Positions 41,816 to 54,758 of a stretch of 64,000 nucleotides of DNA are shown piece after piece. The stretch's first letter is position 1; the number at the start of each line of letters is the position of its first letter. Source of the DNA: Scalesia atractyloides (lineage: Eukaryota > Streptophyta > Magnoliopsida > Asterales > Asteraceae); the NCBI GenBank assembly GCA_947069175.1, contig CAMTDV010001633.1, positions 59,874,102-59,938,101 on the forward strand, given 5' to 3'. Position numbers and translations under genes: made by a program. The notes under the pieces are model-generated. The model saw only the letters and a list, made by a program, of their open reading frames with translations, was not told the DNA's origin and did not search any database.

Positions 41816-44800
41816 TAATCATCGCCAGGCTCAGAAAGAAAACAATGTTGTCAATGGTACGTTCCTTGTTAATGGTATTAATGCTTCTTGTTTATTTGAT
41901 ATTGGTGCCGATAACTATTTTGTATCGTTAGAATTCGAAAAGCTTTTAAAATGTAAACGCGCTAAACTCCCAATGACTTTCGATGTCGAAGTCGCCACCG
42001 GAAGAACCGTTACGGTTAACTCCGTTTTACGTGGTTGTACTCTCGATCTCAACAACCACATATTCTCGATCCATCTCAGACCTATGCAATTAGGTAGCTT
42101 CGATATCATAGTAGGCATGGATTTTCTTCGGGAAAATCGTGCTGAAGTTGTTTGCTTCGATAAGATGATTCGTTTTCCTTTTCTTAACGGTGATCAACTC
42201 CATGTTTACGGTGAAACACCCTCTAAGAAATTGATGCTTCTGTCATGTACCCAAGCGAGCAAATGTCTGCGAGAGCAATGCGTCGCTTTCCTAGCTCACA
42301 TCATGAACCCGGAGAAAGAAAAGAAAACCTGGAAAGACGTACCTGTTTTTTGTGAATTTCTTAAAGTTTTTCCCGACGATTTACCTGGTTTTCCCCCTAC
42401 TCGTGATGTCGAATTCTGTATTGATCTAATTCCCGGTGCTACACCCGTTGCTAAAGCTCCCTATCGCCTTGCACCGTCTGAAATGCCCGAGCTATCTAGC
42501 CAACTTCAAGAGCTTCTTGATAAAGGCTTCATACGCCCGAGCACTTCACCATGGGGCGCACCCATTCTTTTTGTGAAAAAGAAAGATGGGATGTTCCGAA
42601 TGTGCATCGATTATCGTGAACTTAACAAACTCACGATAAAGAAATGCTACCCTCTTCCCCGAATTGATGATTTGTTGATCAGCTTCAAGGTGCTACTTGT
42701 CTTTCTAAGATCGATTTACGTTCCGGTTATCATCAATTACGCGTGTTAGAAGAAGATATTCCGAAAACCGCCTTCGTACTCGTTATGGCCATTTCGAATT
42801 CGTGGTCATGCCTTTCGGTCTCACAAATGCACCCACGGTCTTCATGGATTTGATGAACCGTGTGTGTAAAGCCTTCTTAGATCGTTTCGTCATTGTGTTC
42901 ATCGATGACATCCTTATTTACTCGAAGTAGACAGACGAACACGCGCCTCATCTCCTTTTAGTTCTCGAACTTTTCAAGGAAATCGCCTTTATGCCAAGTT
43001 CTCTAAATGTGAATTCTGGCTTGAAGAAGTCCAATTCCTTGGTCATATCGTAAATAGTCAAGGAATTCACATCGACCATGCAAAGATAGAAGCTGTGAAG
43101 AGTTGGATTACGCCGAAGAATGCATCTGAAATCCGTTCTTTTCTTGGATTGGCGGGTTATTACCGTCGATTCATCGCCGACTTTTCTAAAATCGTTGTTC
43201 CTCTTACCGCTTTAACTCATAAGAACAAACCTTTCGTTTGGGATTCCAAACAAGAGGAAGCCTTTCAAACTCTCAAGCGTATGCTATGCAACGCTCATGT
43301 ACTCGCTCTACCCGACGGAAACGACGATTTCATTGTTTATTGCGATGCCTCTAACCTAGGTCTTAGTTTTGTTCTCAAGCAACGAGACAAGGTTATCGTG
43401 TATGCGTCTCGACAACTCAAAATCCACGAGAAGTACTACACTACCTAGGATCTCGAACTCGGTGCAGTTGTTTTTACATTAAAGATATGGCGACACTACC
43501 TTTACGGTACCAAGTGTACGGTCATCACCGACCATAAGAGCTTGCAACATATCTTTAATCAAAAGGAACTGAACATGCGCCAACGCAGATGGGTTGAACT
43601 TCTCAACGACTACGATTGTGAGATACGCTACCACCACCCTGGAAAAGCAAACGTCGTAGCCGATGCTCTCAGTCGACGAAGCTATGTGTATAGCGTTCGT
43701 GACTCTCAAGCTTTGAATAATCTCGAAATTCTGATTCGCTCCGCCCTGTTTGCTTGTTTTAATGAGAATACCCTGCAAGAAGAAATGAAATGTGGTGCCC
43801 AAACCCAGCTCGTAGTTAAACCAAATGGCATTTATTATTATCTCGATCGTTTTTGGATTCCTAGCCGTGATAATCTCCAAGAATTGCTAATGACCGAAGC
43901 TCGTAAATCTCGATACTCCATTCACCCCGGAGCCGAAAAGATGTACCAGGACCTTTGTCCTAAGTATTGGTGGCCGGGCATGAAAAATGATATCGCTTTA
44001 TACGTCTCAAGGTACTTAACTTGCTCGAAAGTTAAAGCCAAACATCAAAGGCCCTCTGCTTTGCTCGAACAACCCGAAATCCCGATGTGGAAGTGGGAGA
44101 GCATAGCCATGGACTTCGTTACGAAACTCCCTCGCACCTCCTCTGGTCATGATAGCATTTAGGTTATCGTTGATCGTCTTACTAAATCGGCCCACTTTAT
44201 TGCCATACGAGAAGACTTTAAGGTAGAACGATTAGCACGAATCTATATCGACGAAGTTATTTGTCGACACGGGACGCCTCGTGACATCATCTCTGACCGT
44301 GATGGTTGCTTTACCTCACGTCTCTGGGAGACTTTTCAATCCGCTCTCGGTACTACGCTTAATCTCAGTACCGCTTTTCATCCTCAAACCGACGGTCAGA
44401 CTGAGCGCACGATCTGCACCCTCGAAGACATGCTTCGTGCGTGCATGATAGATTTTGGTGGTAATTGGGATACGCATTTACCTTTAGTAGAATTCTCGTA
44501 TAATAACAGTTATCATACTAGTATTCAAATGGCTCCTTTTGAGGCACTGCATGGAAGAAAATGTCGATCGCCTATTGCATGGCACGAGATCGGAGAAGCA
44601 CAAATCACCGGTCCCGAGTTAATCCAAGAAACGATAGACAAAATTCTCCAAATCAGAGACAATCTCTTGAAAGCTCGGAGTCGCCAAAAGAGTTATGCCG
44701 ATAAACGCCGCAAGCCCCTACAATTCGAAGTGGGAGATCACGTTCTCTTAAAGGTTGCACCTTGGAAAGGAGTGATCCGTTTTGGAAAGAAAGGGAAACT

Positions 44801-45119
44801 AGCGCCACGATATGTGGGTCCCTTTAAAGTTCTAGAAAGAATTGGCAAAGTGGCCTACCGATTCGAACTACCAGCAGAACTCAACAACGTCCATCCGACT
44901 TTCCATGTCTCAAACCTCAAGAAATGCCTAGCTGAAGAAAATATTCATGTACCACTCGGGGATTTGCAAATAAACGAGACTTTTCACTTCGTGGAAAAGC
45001 CAATAGAAATCATGGACCGAGAGACCAAGAAACTTCGACGCTCTCGCATTCCTATTGTGAAAGTTCGATGGGAAGGCAAACGCGGTCTGAGTTCTCTTGG
45101 GAATTGGAAAGTGATATGA
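41816..45119 (+). pseudogene. G2 pol: protease, RT, RNase H, integrase, chromodomain-like tail
   Basis: Protease has DIGAD for DTGAD (about 41898), a lost active-site threonine. RT starts near 42440 and shifts frame near 42680, 42765 and 42975. FIDD at 42898-42909 is kept, but TAG at 42928 follows. RNase H has YCDAS near 43338, with TAG at 43446. Integrase has an HHCC-type finger near 43920-44040 with one expected cysteine replaced (YVSRYLTC) and TAG at 44160, then a core with SDRDG and TDGQTERT. The tail (44980-45119) reads EIMDRETKKLRRSRIPIVKV, the form of Tekay chromodomains that guide integration to heterochromatin, but its last part is degraded. Confidence 0.9.
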
Positions 45120-45180
45120 AAGCTAAATATCCACATCTCTTTGTTACGACCACTACTTAAACTTCGGGATGAAATTTGCT

Positions 45181-45194
45181 AAAGTAGGGGAGAC
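45181..45194 (+). other. Polypurine tract of G2
   Basis: AAAGTAGGGGAGAC directly before the 3' LTR, the primer site for plus-strand DNA synthesis. Confidence 0.8.
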
Positions 45195-47812
45195 TGTAAC
45201 AACTCGTATTTTCGTTGTTGTCTTTTTCCATTAATTTCATTTGTATCCGTCCTTGTAATCTGAGATTTGATTAAGGAAATGGTTTATGTTAACTAAATAT
45301 ACTTTGTCACAACTATATTACACCTAAACGCTTATTAAATGCTAATTCAACGCAATCACAAGTAACTATGTTACTTTAAGAGCCGAGTGTGTTATTATTT
45401 ATTAAACGCTTGTGCCTTCGACATCGCTTATCACATCGCATCGCAACGCAGTTCATTATGTTACTTTATATTATTTATGTGTTATGTGTGTTTTATGATT
45501 TATGGTTATACTCGCTATCGCAACGCTCTCACTCGCACGAATCGCTTAATCGCATTATCTATCATTTAAAACATTTAATATAATTATATAATACGAACCG
45601 AATCGCTAAACGAACACCTAACGCGAAAATAACGAACAAAACTTAGCCATTAGGCCAAGTTCGGCCGAACTTGCGCATCCCAAGTTCGCCTGAACTTGTT
45701 CAGGCCACCAGGTCACCAACTTAACAGCAAGTTCGCTCGAACTTGCACTTTCCAACGCTGAACTGGCCAAGTTCGCTCGAACTTGTGCCAAGTTCGCTTG
45801 GAAAGTGGCAAGTTCGGCCGAACTTGATCACTGCTACCCTCAAATCCTCTTCACCTATAAATACCTAGCACCTTCATTCGTGCATTCCTTGCAGCAAGTT
45901 CGCCCGAAAGCTCCCAAAACCGAAAAATTTTGATTTCCAAGTAAGAATCAACCGTTTTATGCAACAACAACATTTTACTATGATTTTGCACAAGGATTAC
46001 CTTCGTTTTCCTCAAATCTCTTCTGTTTATGAAAATCTTCATCTTTTTTCTACAAAAGCTTCTTATTTTCACTTAGATCTACACTAAACGAGTGTATTTG
46101 GGCTTAGCTTCGGCTCCCAAGCTAGAAATCTTTATGATTTCGACTCACCAAGTGTTAGATCTAAGAAAAACCTTTTAAAACATTGATTTCTACACAAATT
46201 ACAGACTAATGACGTATGTTTCATTCACTATGAAGTGGAACGAGGCATTGTCAAGCAAGATTTCAGATCCGGAAGCACAAGGACGATGTCGTCACTTTGC
46301 AAAAACTGGACTAACCCGTACGAACTATCAAGTTCGCCCGGATTAGCCCGAGTTTCTGTAAAATGGCTAAAACTTGCTCCAAAAGACCTCTCCAGCCTAT
46401 GTTTTGCTCAGTAGCTTAAGGTTGGGGGATTGACACTATATTTCCTCAGAAAACGACGCAAAAATGCATGATTTGGTGACCATTACAGTCAAGTTCGCTT
46501 CAAAAAGAGCAAGTTCGCTCGAAGTTGTCACCAGATTGGTGACCAACTTCGGCCGAACTTGTCAATTTCTCAAGAAAATCAACCAAGTTCGCCCGAACTT
46601 GTACACTTTCTAAGGAAACCCTACAAGTTCGCCCGAACTTGTTCACCTCTCAAGAAAACAAGGCAAGTTCGCCCGAACTTGTCTGTTTCTCAGGAAACCA
46701 GACAAGTTCGCCCAAACTTGTGCTCCCTGTAAGATCAACAGTCAAGTTCGCCCGAACTTGTACCAATTCTAAGAAACTGGTACATCTTCGCTTGAGCTTG
46801 TCCCCTGCTCCTTAATGTTTCGACCGTTTCAGCAATTCAGAAGAGTGATGCACTTCTGTTCGCTTACAGGTTGTTCCGGCGCTCCCTTCAATCCACATCA
46901 GATCCCATCTCTCTCTCTTAACGCACTAACTATGAGTATACTTGAACCCTTTTTACACTTAAACGCACTTTTGGGTGTTACATACGTTCATGTATCAAAT
47001 CACATCACAAGATTCTCAAACGCTTATTCGCAGCCCGCTAATACATGACTATACGTGAAATCTGCTGAATTGTATGTGTTCCTTGATTGCTAGTACGCCA
47101 CCTTAACATGATAGCTTGCTAGATGTTGACCCGCCACCCGGAGGCCCGGGGTTGTTAAGGCTCGCATTTTTATTTTCGCATTTATTTTTCTCTTTAGGAC
47201 GTGGACACTTGTTCACGTGCCTCGCACTCGCGGTTTGTTGGTTTACATGAATCTACGTAGATACATAGTTCACATCTCTTACGTATGTCATGCGGTGTGT
47301 GCTAAACGCTTTTACATCTATTATGTATCGCATTTTTATTTTTGCATTTATTTTTCTCTTTAGGACGTGGACACTTGTTCGCGTGCCTCGCACTCGCGGT
47401 TTGTTGGTTTACATGAAGCTAAGTAGATACATAGTTCACATATCTTACGTATGTCATGCGGTGTACGCTAAACGCTTTTATATCTATTATGTACGCAAAC
47501 CTGTATGCTCACCTTTACTTAATTGTATTGACTTTTATTTTAACGTATGTGACAGGTTGAGGATTTTCTACTACTGCAATTGGATTAGGTTTATATTAGA
47601 AACACATGTAATAAGAAATCTAGGGAATATCGAATTTGATGTGTTTTAAGAGATATTATGTTTTGTAAGAATTAATGTGAAATATTGGTTGATTGTATGG
47701 GAAGAAACTATTTAAAATATTGTCATATTAGTTGTTATGGAATTTCTCTTGAGACAATCTGATTCGCCTAGTGCCATGCCCCGGTGTTTCCGCCATCGGT
47801 TGGAGTGTGACA
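45195..47812 (+). mobile_element. 3' LTR of G2 (2618 bp)
   Basis: Begins TGTAACAACTCG and ends GGTTGGAGTGTGACA. TATA at 45856-45863. Palindromes lie upstream (45657-45830) and downstream (46490-46810) of TATA, in the same arrangement as in the 5' LTR. A stretch of about 150 bp near 47160-47290 is repeated at about 47330-47470 (TTATTTTTGCATTTATTTTTCTC... TGTCATGCGGTGT), which accounts for its extra length. Confidence 0.93.
45856..45863 (+). promoter_or_regulatory. TATA box of the G2 3' LTR
   Basis: Same CACCTATAAATACC context and position as in the 5' LTR. Confidence 0.6.
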
Positions 47813-47817
47813 TATCA

Positions 47818-50800
47818 TTTCTTCATGTTTTGTTGATTCACTCATTTGGGTCTTTACGGCCTATATAAAGAGCGTTAACTTCCTAAAAAGGGGTTAGAAG
47901 GGTGGTTTGGGTAAAGTTCTTGCCTCGTTCAGTGTATTTATCCTGCGAGGACTTGATTCAAGCTTATCAGGACTTATCTTGAGGCAAGTTACATCAAATT
48001 GGGGAAGAGAGGCAGGTTACATCAAATTGGGGAAGAAAGAACGCTTTTAATCGCTTATAAATAAGCAACTATTAAAACTTTCACCGGCCTTGCAGAACTG
48101 TATCCCTGCTGACTCGGACCAATATGGCTGAGGGTAGCGTTGCGTCCAAAAGATCGACATGCCATAATAACTAAGATAATCTCTTAAAAAGCCCAAAGTG
48201 CGAAAATCATCAAAGGATATGTAAAAGAGGAGACGGATCCAAGTGATTGCATCTTGTCAATTGTTTTTTCTTCTAACATTTTATTCTTATTTCTTTTTAA
48301 ACTTACAAACATCTCTCTTAAATTTTTGATTGGATTAGATGTTGATGATATTCCGATATTAAAAGCTCTTGTGTCATTGGACGATCTTGGTATATTATCG
48401 TCGCTATACTACGAACGATGGGTGCACTTGCCCTAACGTGTTGTAGAAACGTGTTTTATAAATTTAAAGCTTGGTAAACGAGTAAAAGGGCTAAAAATAT
48501 ATAAAAAAATTATACCACGCTCCACTCACATCAGGATACAATAGAAGCTAACCAACAGATCAAAGTGCAAGAGATTATCACGAGAAAGAAATCCAAGACA
48601 ACCAAGGCTCTTTAACAGTGGTTCCAAAGGTTAGTCAAAGCAATGTTATACCATCTATCCAAACCACTACACCACCTATCACCCAAATCTCTGTTCCCAC
48701 TTCCATTACCAAAACATATGTTGCTACTAAAATAGTGACAACAAATGTTACAACTATCCAAACATGAAACACCCCCTTCAAAGTCCCACAAAGGACCGTT
48801 GAAGAGAAAACCTACCTCATCACCACAATAACCACCATCAAAAACACCGAAAACACAAAATTACCACCCAGATCCATGAGAACTAAATTCACTTTCCATG
48901 AAGACGATGAAGAAACTCCTGATGCATCTCCTATCCATACATCCACCACTACTTCCCACACTTCCACTACCACTACTCTTACTACCTTTTCACCCACCAA
49001 ACTTCCTTCCACTAGATTTAGGAAATGTATCAAAAGAGATAAATTCGTCTATTCCACAACTGACCCTAGCAAACTTACCTTTCCATCCCTCAAAAGATAT
49101 CAAAAGCCCTAAAATGTACAAGAATACCTTGAGGTGAAAATTGTATAGGCTAAGAAGATAGCTTATTACAAGAGCAAGGGTAAAAGTGATAAGGAGGCTA
49201 GCAAGTCATGTCTATATAGTTTACAAAAGTAAACAAACATGAAGACTATGCTAAAGAGGTCAGTCAACAGGCATCTCTTGAACCAGTTAGCAACCTTGAT
49301 CTCAAAAAGGATTTTGGGGAAGACTATCTGGACTACATCATGAAGAATAAGCCCTATAGAGCTTTAAAAGCTCAATTCACTGGATGGTCAATTGAGGCTC
49401 TGCTGGAAGAAAAGCCAGAATAAAGCTTACGAAACTCAATCCAAATATCAAGCCCACTCTTCCCAACTAGGCAGCAGGTAGAAAACCCGTAGGTCTAAAA
49501 GCAGAAGGAATGAAGGAAGAGATGGTAGCTACCAAATATGGCACTATGAGATAAATGGCAAAATGGGATGAGCCAATAATCAAGGCTACTTACAAACAAC
49601 TTGAAGCATTAAGAGCCGAATACCCCCCCCCCCGCCCCCCAGAAAGCCTAACTATGGTAACATACCTATCAGATCAAAGGCCACCAAATCAAAACTTCCA
49701 TCTGCAAGTCAAGTCTCTTCAATGGTGAGAAGCTACCTCAAAAGACAAAAGGGCATTTATGCAGAGAATGCAAAAAGATATGTATAACACAAACCAAATC
49801 AAAGTGGATCATTCGAAAGTTAAATTCGCATAAAAACACAAACTTAGATACGTATAACATCGGACTTCGACCACGTATCAATTGTTCATGTGATATAGTG
49901 GAGGTGTGATTATCATACAAACCTGTGAGTACAAAGTTTCATATTTGGTCAGTGAGTGATTAATATTAGAGTATTACATGCTAGTTTAGATATTAAACTT
50001 TGGGGAGTGATAAATTGTGAGAGGTGTGCTGCATGAGAATAAAAAAGGGAGCTTGTTAGGATTAGTTGGACAAATTCTCTTTTAAAAATGCGTGTCATGT
50101 TTTCCTGTTGAATTAACACATGTAATGTTGATCTGTGAATGGGGTATAACCTTGAAACCTTAACCGAGAATTAGGAAAGATTAGTGAAGTGTAACTACTA
50201 ATGTTAGTGGGATAGTTATGAGAAAGCTTTTCTTGGGGGAAAGCAAAGTTGAAGTGTGGGGATGTGATCAAATGGTAAATAATCGGGTTTTAACATGTGT
50301 AAATATTTGGTTTTAAGTTTCTATTATAACATATTATAGTTACTTTGAGTTTGATTTGACTCGCAGGTACCCAGATCTTAGCGGATGGCTTTTAGATCTT
50401 AACGGGAGGTTTTCGAAAATCATTATGAAGGATTGGAAGCTTACACGCAAGACGAGAGTTTAAAAACACGAAAAGGGAAAGAAACCAGTGGCTGGAATAA
50501 GTTGGTGCTGATCTGGCACAATACAATAGAATCTCAGCCCCCAACACCATCTTGCGTTGGGAGGGCGCCACCTTGCACCAGGTAGCAAATATGCAAGAGA
50601 AAATTCAGGATTTCATCCTATTTAAAGATATCTTCAACCCCAAACAAAAAGACCTCCAACGCTAATCGTTTTTAGCCTCCCAAGGACGAATTACCAAGTT
50701 CCCAACCTCAATTTTCATCAATCTTTCATGCAATCAATATCTACAACAACCGTAGATATTTTTTGATCACCTCCAGGTGGATGGTTAGTGTATGTGAGTC

Positions 50801-50977
50801 CTAAATCTGATACGGACCATAGTGGTTTGATTGTTAACACCCAAACACTAATATATTAGATGTTTGAATACGTAAAGATAAGAAAAATCAAGGTAGAAGA
50901 TGAAGATTCTTGTTTTGGTAGAAACTACAAGTGTTATATATTGACTCCCAATTATTAATAACGATTTAAGCACCTGG
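47818..50977. other. Unclassified repeat debris with degraded coding look
   Basis: Directly right of the G2 target site, so by position it should continue the host of G2 (element D). It holds a Thr/Ser/His-rich frame (48876-49112, ...HTSTTTSHTSTTTT...) and Lys-rich coding-like scraps near 49140-49600 with many stops. A long C-run lies at about 49623-49640. An Athila-like LTR look appears near 50280-50700 (TGGGAGGGCGCCACC). I do not recognise any complete domain. Confidence 0.35.
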
Positions 50978-51317
50978 TGTAAGGGTATAAACTAGTGTAG
51001 GTTTGCGTCTGTCTTGGGTTTTTGATATTGGGTTAGATCAAGATTATTTGTTGGTTTGATAGGTGTTCGATTAGGCTTTTGGGTTCGGGCTTGGCCCATT
51101 GTATTAGGGCTTCCTATGTGATTATAAATAGGGAGTTCCTAGGTTGTTTTAGGTTGTTGAAGTTGTAATTGCATATATCAAGTACCAGACGGTTTACACC
51201 GTGTGCTTGTTCTTGCTTGAATCAATACAATTTGCTTTAAAATCTTCCACATCTTGCTTGTAATTTTATCTACTTGTAGGGTGTTTGATATCTGATTGTG
51301 TAGTTCTGGGACTTACA
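50978..51317 (+). mobile_element. 5' LTR of copia element B (340 bp)
   Basis: Begins TGTAAGGG and ends CTTACA, so the ends are perfect short inverted repeats (TGTAAG/CTTACA). It is followed by a primer-binding site. TATA-like ATTATAAATAGG at about 51121-51132. Confidence 0.85.
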
Positions 51318-51333
51318 ATTGGTATCAGAGCCT
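51318..51333 (+). other. Primer-binding site of element B
   Basis: ATTGGTATCAGAGCCT, initiator-Met type, directly after the LTR. Confidence 0.9.
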
Positions 51334-52771
51334 AAGAAGTCTTTCGAAGGCTCGGTTTTGATATCAAAATATTCACGAATTTTTGAAACTTTTGTTGAAA
51401 TCTTCAAGAACACGAAGAACATACTTGAAGATTTGAAGAATAGTTCAAAATCCACGTTTTGATCTGCTTTGGTGTCTTGAAGTCTATGTTTCCTGCTTTT
51501 TAGGAGACTATTGGTGGAAATAATCTCTCAAAATAAATTTTCAAATTTGACTCCTTGTTTTTCTAGATTTTGTTGGTGATCAGTTATTAAAATAACTTAC
51601 TGTGCGACGTCATTTATGCGACTTATTAAATCATCATCATCTTCATTGAAAGTTGGTGTGGAATTGTGCGAATTGGAGTTGCGAATTGACACACAACAAA
51701 GTTTTGATAGTGTGTGACTATATCGGAAGTGTGCGACCTTATCATTCATCACTAATTGTTCATCATCATCTACATAATGGCAATCGCACACTACATCTCC
51801 ACCGCACACCGCCATAACAACCGCACACTCCACCTAACCGCACACCACATCATCACCTCCATCATTAAACATCATCATCAACTATCTCCGGTGACCTGCA
51901 AGTTTCTCGTCCAACGACCACCACCTCCATCTATATCATAACACCATCATCGACTTCCACCATCTTCACTTGTTCTAATCATCATCGTCATCCTCCGATC
52001 GCACACCTCCGCACACACTCCTCATCGCACACTCCATCGCACTCACACACTTCATCGCTCAACCGCACACCTCTCTGATCCTACATTCACCGTCGTTCAT
52101 TCCACAACCTTACCTCCATCTTCATCATCTTCATGGTTCACATTGTCATAACAACCAACGATCACTATCTTCTCCGTCGACCTCCGACACCTTCAGGTCA
52201 CCCATCGTCAACACCAAATCCTACAACCATAATCTCGTCAAAGTTGAAGCCAAAGATTTTGTTGTACTTACTATTGGAAAAGAAAGCAAATAAAGAAAAT
52301 TGGTGGCTGAATTTTGATAGGGTTTTGTGTGGATAAAGAAAACAACACAAGTTCTATTGTGACACTTTAGCCGTCGGGAAAGAAACGGATAAAAATTCTA
52401 GCCACAAAATTCTTTTTAAAATTGTTTCTTGAAATTGAAACTGACGTTAGCATTCTGTTGGTTTTGAGTTTTTCATCATATTATAGCAATCATTATCTAA
52501 TCATCATCATTAATATATAGTTTTTATTAATAATATAACTTCAATTATAATAGTTATTTTATAAAAAAAATTAAAAATATTAGTTTAATAAAAAAATTGT
52601 TTGGTTTTGGTAAAAAGAGTTTTGACAGGGTCTTGAGGTGCGATAGAGGAAGTGGGTCCGTTCGATTGCAAAAGTGTTCAAGTTGGCAAAAGCACAGTTT
52701 TAATACTCGGTTTCGGCAAAGACTTTTCGGGGGATCAAACTTTCGGGGGATCACAGTTCAAAGTTTTAAAA
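51334..52771 (+). other. Leader of element B with GCACAC repeats
   Basis: No gene before gag. From 51599 to about 51740 the word GTGTGCG/TGTGCGA recurs. From 51784 to 52075 its complement CGCACAC occurs about ten times in a Cys/His-coding-looking but non-genic CATC/CACC-rich tract. Short frames at 51756 and 52133 are judged fortuitous. Confidence 0.6.
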
Positions 52772-54758
52772 ATGTCTTCTACTGAGAATGATGTGATTAT
52801 GCGGCATCTTGAAGGTTTTCGTTACTCTCCTGGTGAATCTGTAGAAGCATTGATTGACAGATTCTCTGAACTGCTCACTGATATGAAGAAGGCTGAAATC
52901 ATGGTGCCAAATCGTTTGAGCAACAAGAGGCTTCTAGATGTTCTAAAAAGGATTCCAGATCAACCAAATAGTAGCTGGTTTAAGAATGTGAATCAGATAA
53001 TCTTGACAACCGAATGTTATAAAATGATGCCGGAAGAGCTGATCTCAATCATCAAATCATATGATAAAGCTGACAAGCAGCAGGCTCAAGGCAACATATC
53101 TGATGCAGTTTGCTCACCCACTCCTGCTGCTCCATTCCCTGCTGTAGTTGGTTCATCCACTCCTGCTGATTCATCCTCGATTTCAGAATCAGGTCGCTGT
53201 ACAGGTACTCAGATTTATGGTTTCACTCCCACGATCAAAGTGGTACGTGTAGATAACATTTGTTGTACCAAAGCGTGTAGAGAAAAGGTAGATGGTTACA
53301 AAGCTCAGGCTGATTCACTCATTATGCAACTGCAAGTGTCCAAATCTGATTTATATCAGATTAAAAAGAAATTTAATGGATACAACGATATGGTGGAGGC
53401 ACAAAAGCGTGATATCCACAGTTGCATAATGATTTGAGTCAAGAAAGGTGTAGGTATCTCCACTTTAAACAACTTTCTGAAAAACTAACTGTTGAACTTG
53501 ATTCTCTAAAATCAACTTTTGAAAATACAAAGTTTAATTTTAAGATATTTGATGTTAATCAGCAGTTACAGTTTAGTAAGAAATAAGTTAGGAATCAGGG
53601 TTTGGGATATGTATCCATTCCTCCACCATACAATCACAATGATACCTCTATCCTATGACTGAAGAGGAGATAGCCAACATGCCTGACATGGCCTATGGGT
53701 GGGCTGGTGATGTTAAGGTTGAGCCAGCAAAACCTTTAAAGGTTAAAATCTCAAAACCTAAAACGAATGAAACAAAGACAACCAAACCAGCATCTGCACT
53801 TGTCTTTGTTAAATCAGTAGATGTCTCTAAGCAAACAGAGACATTGAGTTTTGAAAAAAATAAAAATCTGGCTAATGAACCGACTGAGTCAACTGCACCA
53901 TCTGACTCAAAATGTGAATCACCTGAAGCAACTGTTTCTGAGAAATTAGAATCATTTGAATCTCATGAATCCAGTTGTGAGTCTTCTGGAGCAACTAACT
54001 CAACAGCAGATGATTCATCAGAGCTGCTACAAAAGGTGAGCAACTCAAGCTCTGAGCTTAAATGTGTGAACGATACTGATGCTTCTACTTCATGTGCAGA
54101 TGAGGTAAAAGTAGAGGATTGGATTGAGGGGGATGATGTTGTTTGCGAAGAAGCTGAGGATGTTTGTTTAAGAACATCGAATTTGTCTCTTGATGCTCCT
54201 GCATATGTGAAAAGGGCTGTTTCTGAGCCAGTTTTGAGAGGCCCTTCAAATAAATATGTGCCTCCAAAACCAAAAGTTTTAAATGAAACTGCTAAATCTA
54301 ACAGTGAATGTTCTAACTGTTGTAGACAGGGACATAAGAAGCAGGGCAGAAAGTTTGAACAGTCTGCAAACAAATCATCCAACGGATCGTATATATCAGT
54401 TGGATCGAATAGATCGGGATATGCTCCTTATGTAAAGAAGCAAACATGCTACAATTGCGGCATACCCGGTCACATTGCAAGGAATTGCACACATCATCCC
54501 TATGTGCCATATTATACACAACATCAGAGGGTTACATCAAGGGATAGATCTTATTCTAAGCTAATGAAGGTTGAAAAACCTAAGGCAATGATGAATAAGA
54601 TTCCCCAGGTTAAACCATCTGATGGGGATTGGAATGCTGCAAAAGCTAAACGAAATCAACCTTTGAAACCTAAACAAGTTTTGATAAATAACAAGGTTGA
54701 AAAGCAAAATGTTTTGCCAAAGGCGCCTAAGAAATTAGAAAAGCCTAAACAAACTTAG
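52772..54758 (+). pseudogene. Gag of element B (Sirevirus-like copia)
   Basis: ATG at 52772 opens MSSTENDVIMRHLEGF. The capsid region has DRFSELLTDMKK and RLLDVLKRIPDQPNSSWF. A coiled-coil-like helix precedes a frame break near 53430, and a stop at 53584-53586 follows. The frame then reopens from 53655 through a Ser/Glu-rich acidic region to a two-finger nucleocapsid. The first finger CSNCCRQGHKKQGR lacks its last cysteine. The second, CYNCGIPGHIARNC (54447-54488), is intact. A lysine-rich tail ends at TAG 54756-54758. Large Gag with a coiled coil is typical of Sireviruses. Confidence 0.85.

Larger units (their letters stand above)
36742..47812 (+). mobile_element. Complete Ty3/gypsy element G2 (Tekay-like), 11,071 bp, TSD TATCA
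   Basis: The 5' LTR 36742-39206 and 3' LTR 45195-47812 are flanked by perfect TATCA duplications (36737-36741 and 47813-47817). Inside, in order, are a primer-binding site, a long leader, gag, protease, RT, RNase H, integrase and a polypurine tract. The LTRs are clearly similar but differ in length (2465 versus 2618 bp) and by scattered changes, and the coding region has several stops and frameshifts, so it is not young. It inserted into copia element D. Confidence 0.95.

Noticed and set aside
48876..49112. Thr/Ser-rich frame as a gene
   Set aside because: Low-complexity composition, overlapping open frames in other phases, no start context or homology; more likely repeat debris.
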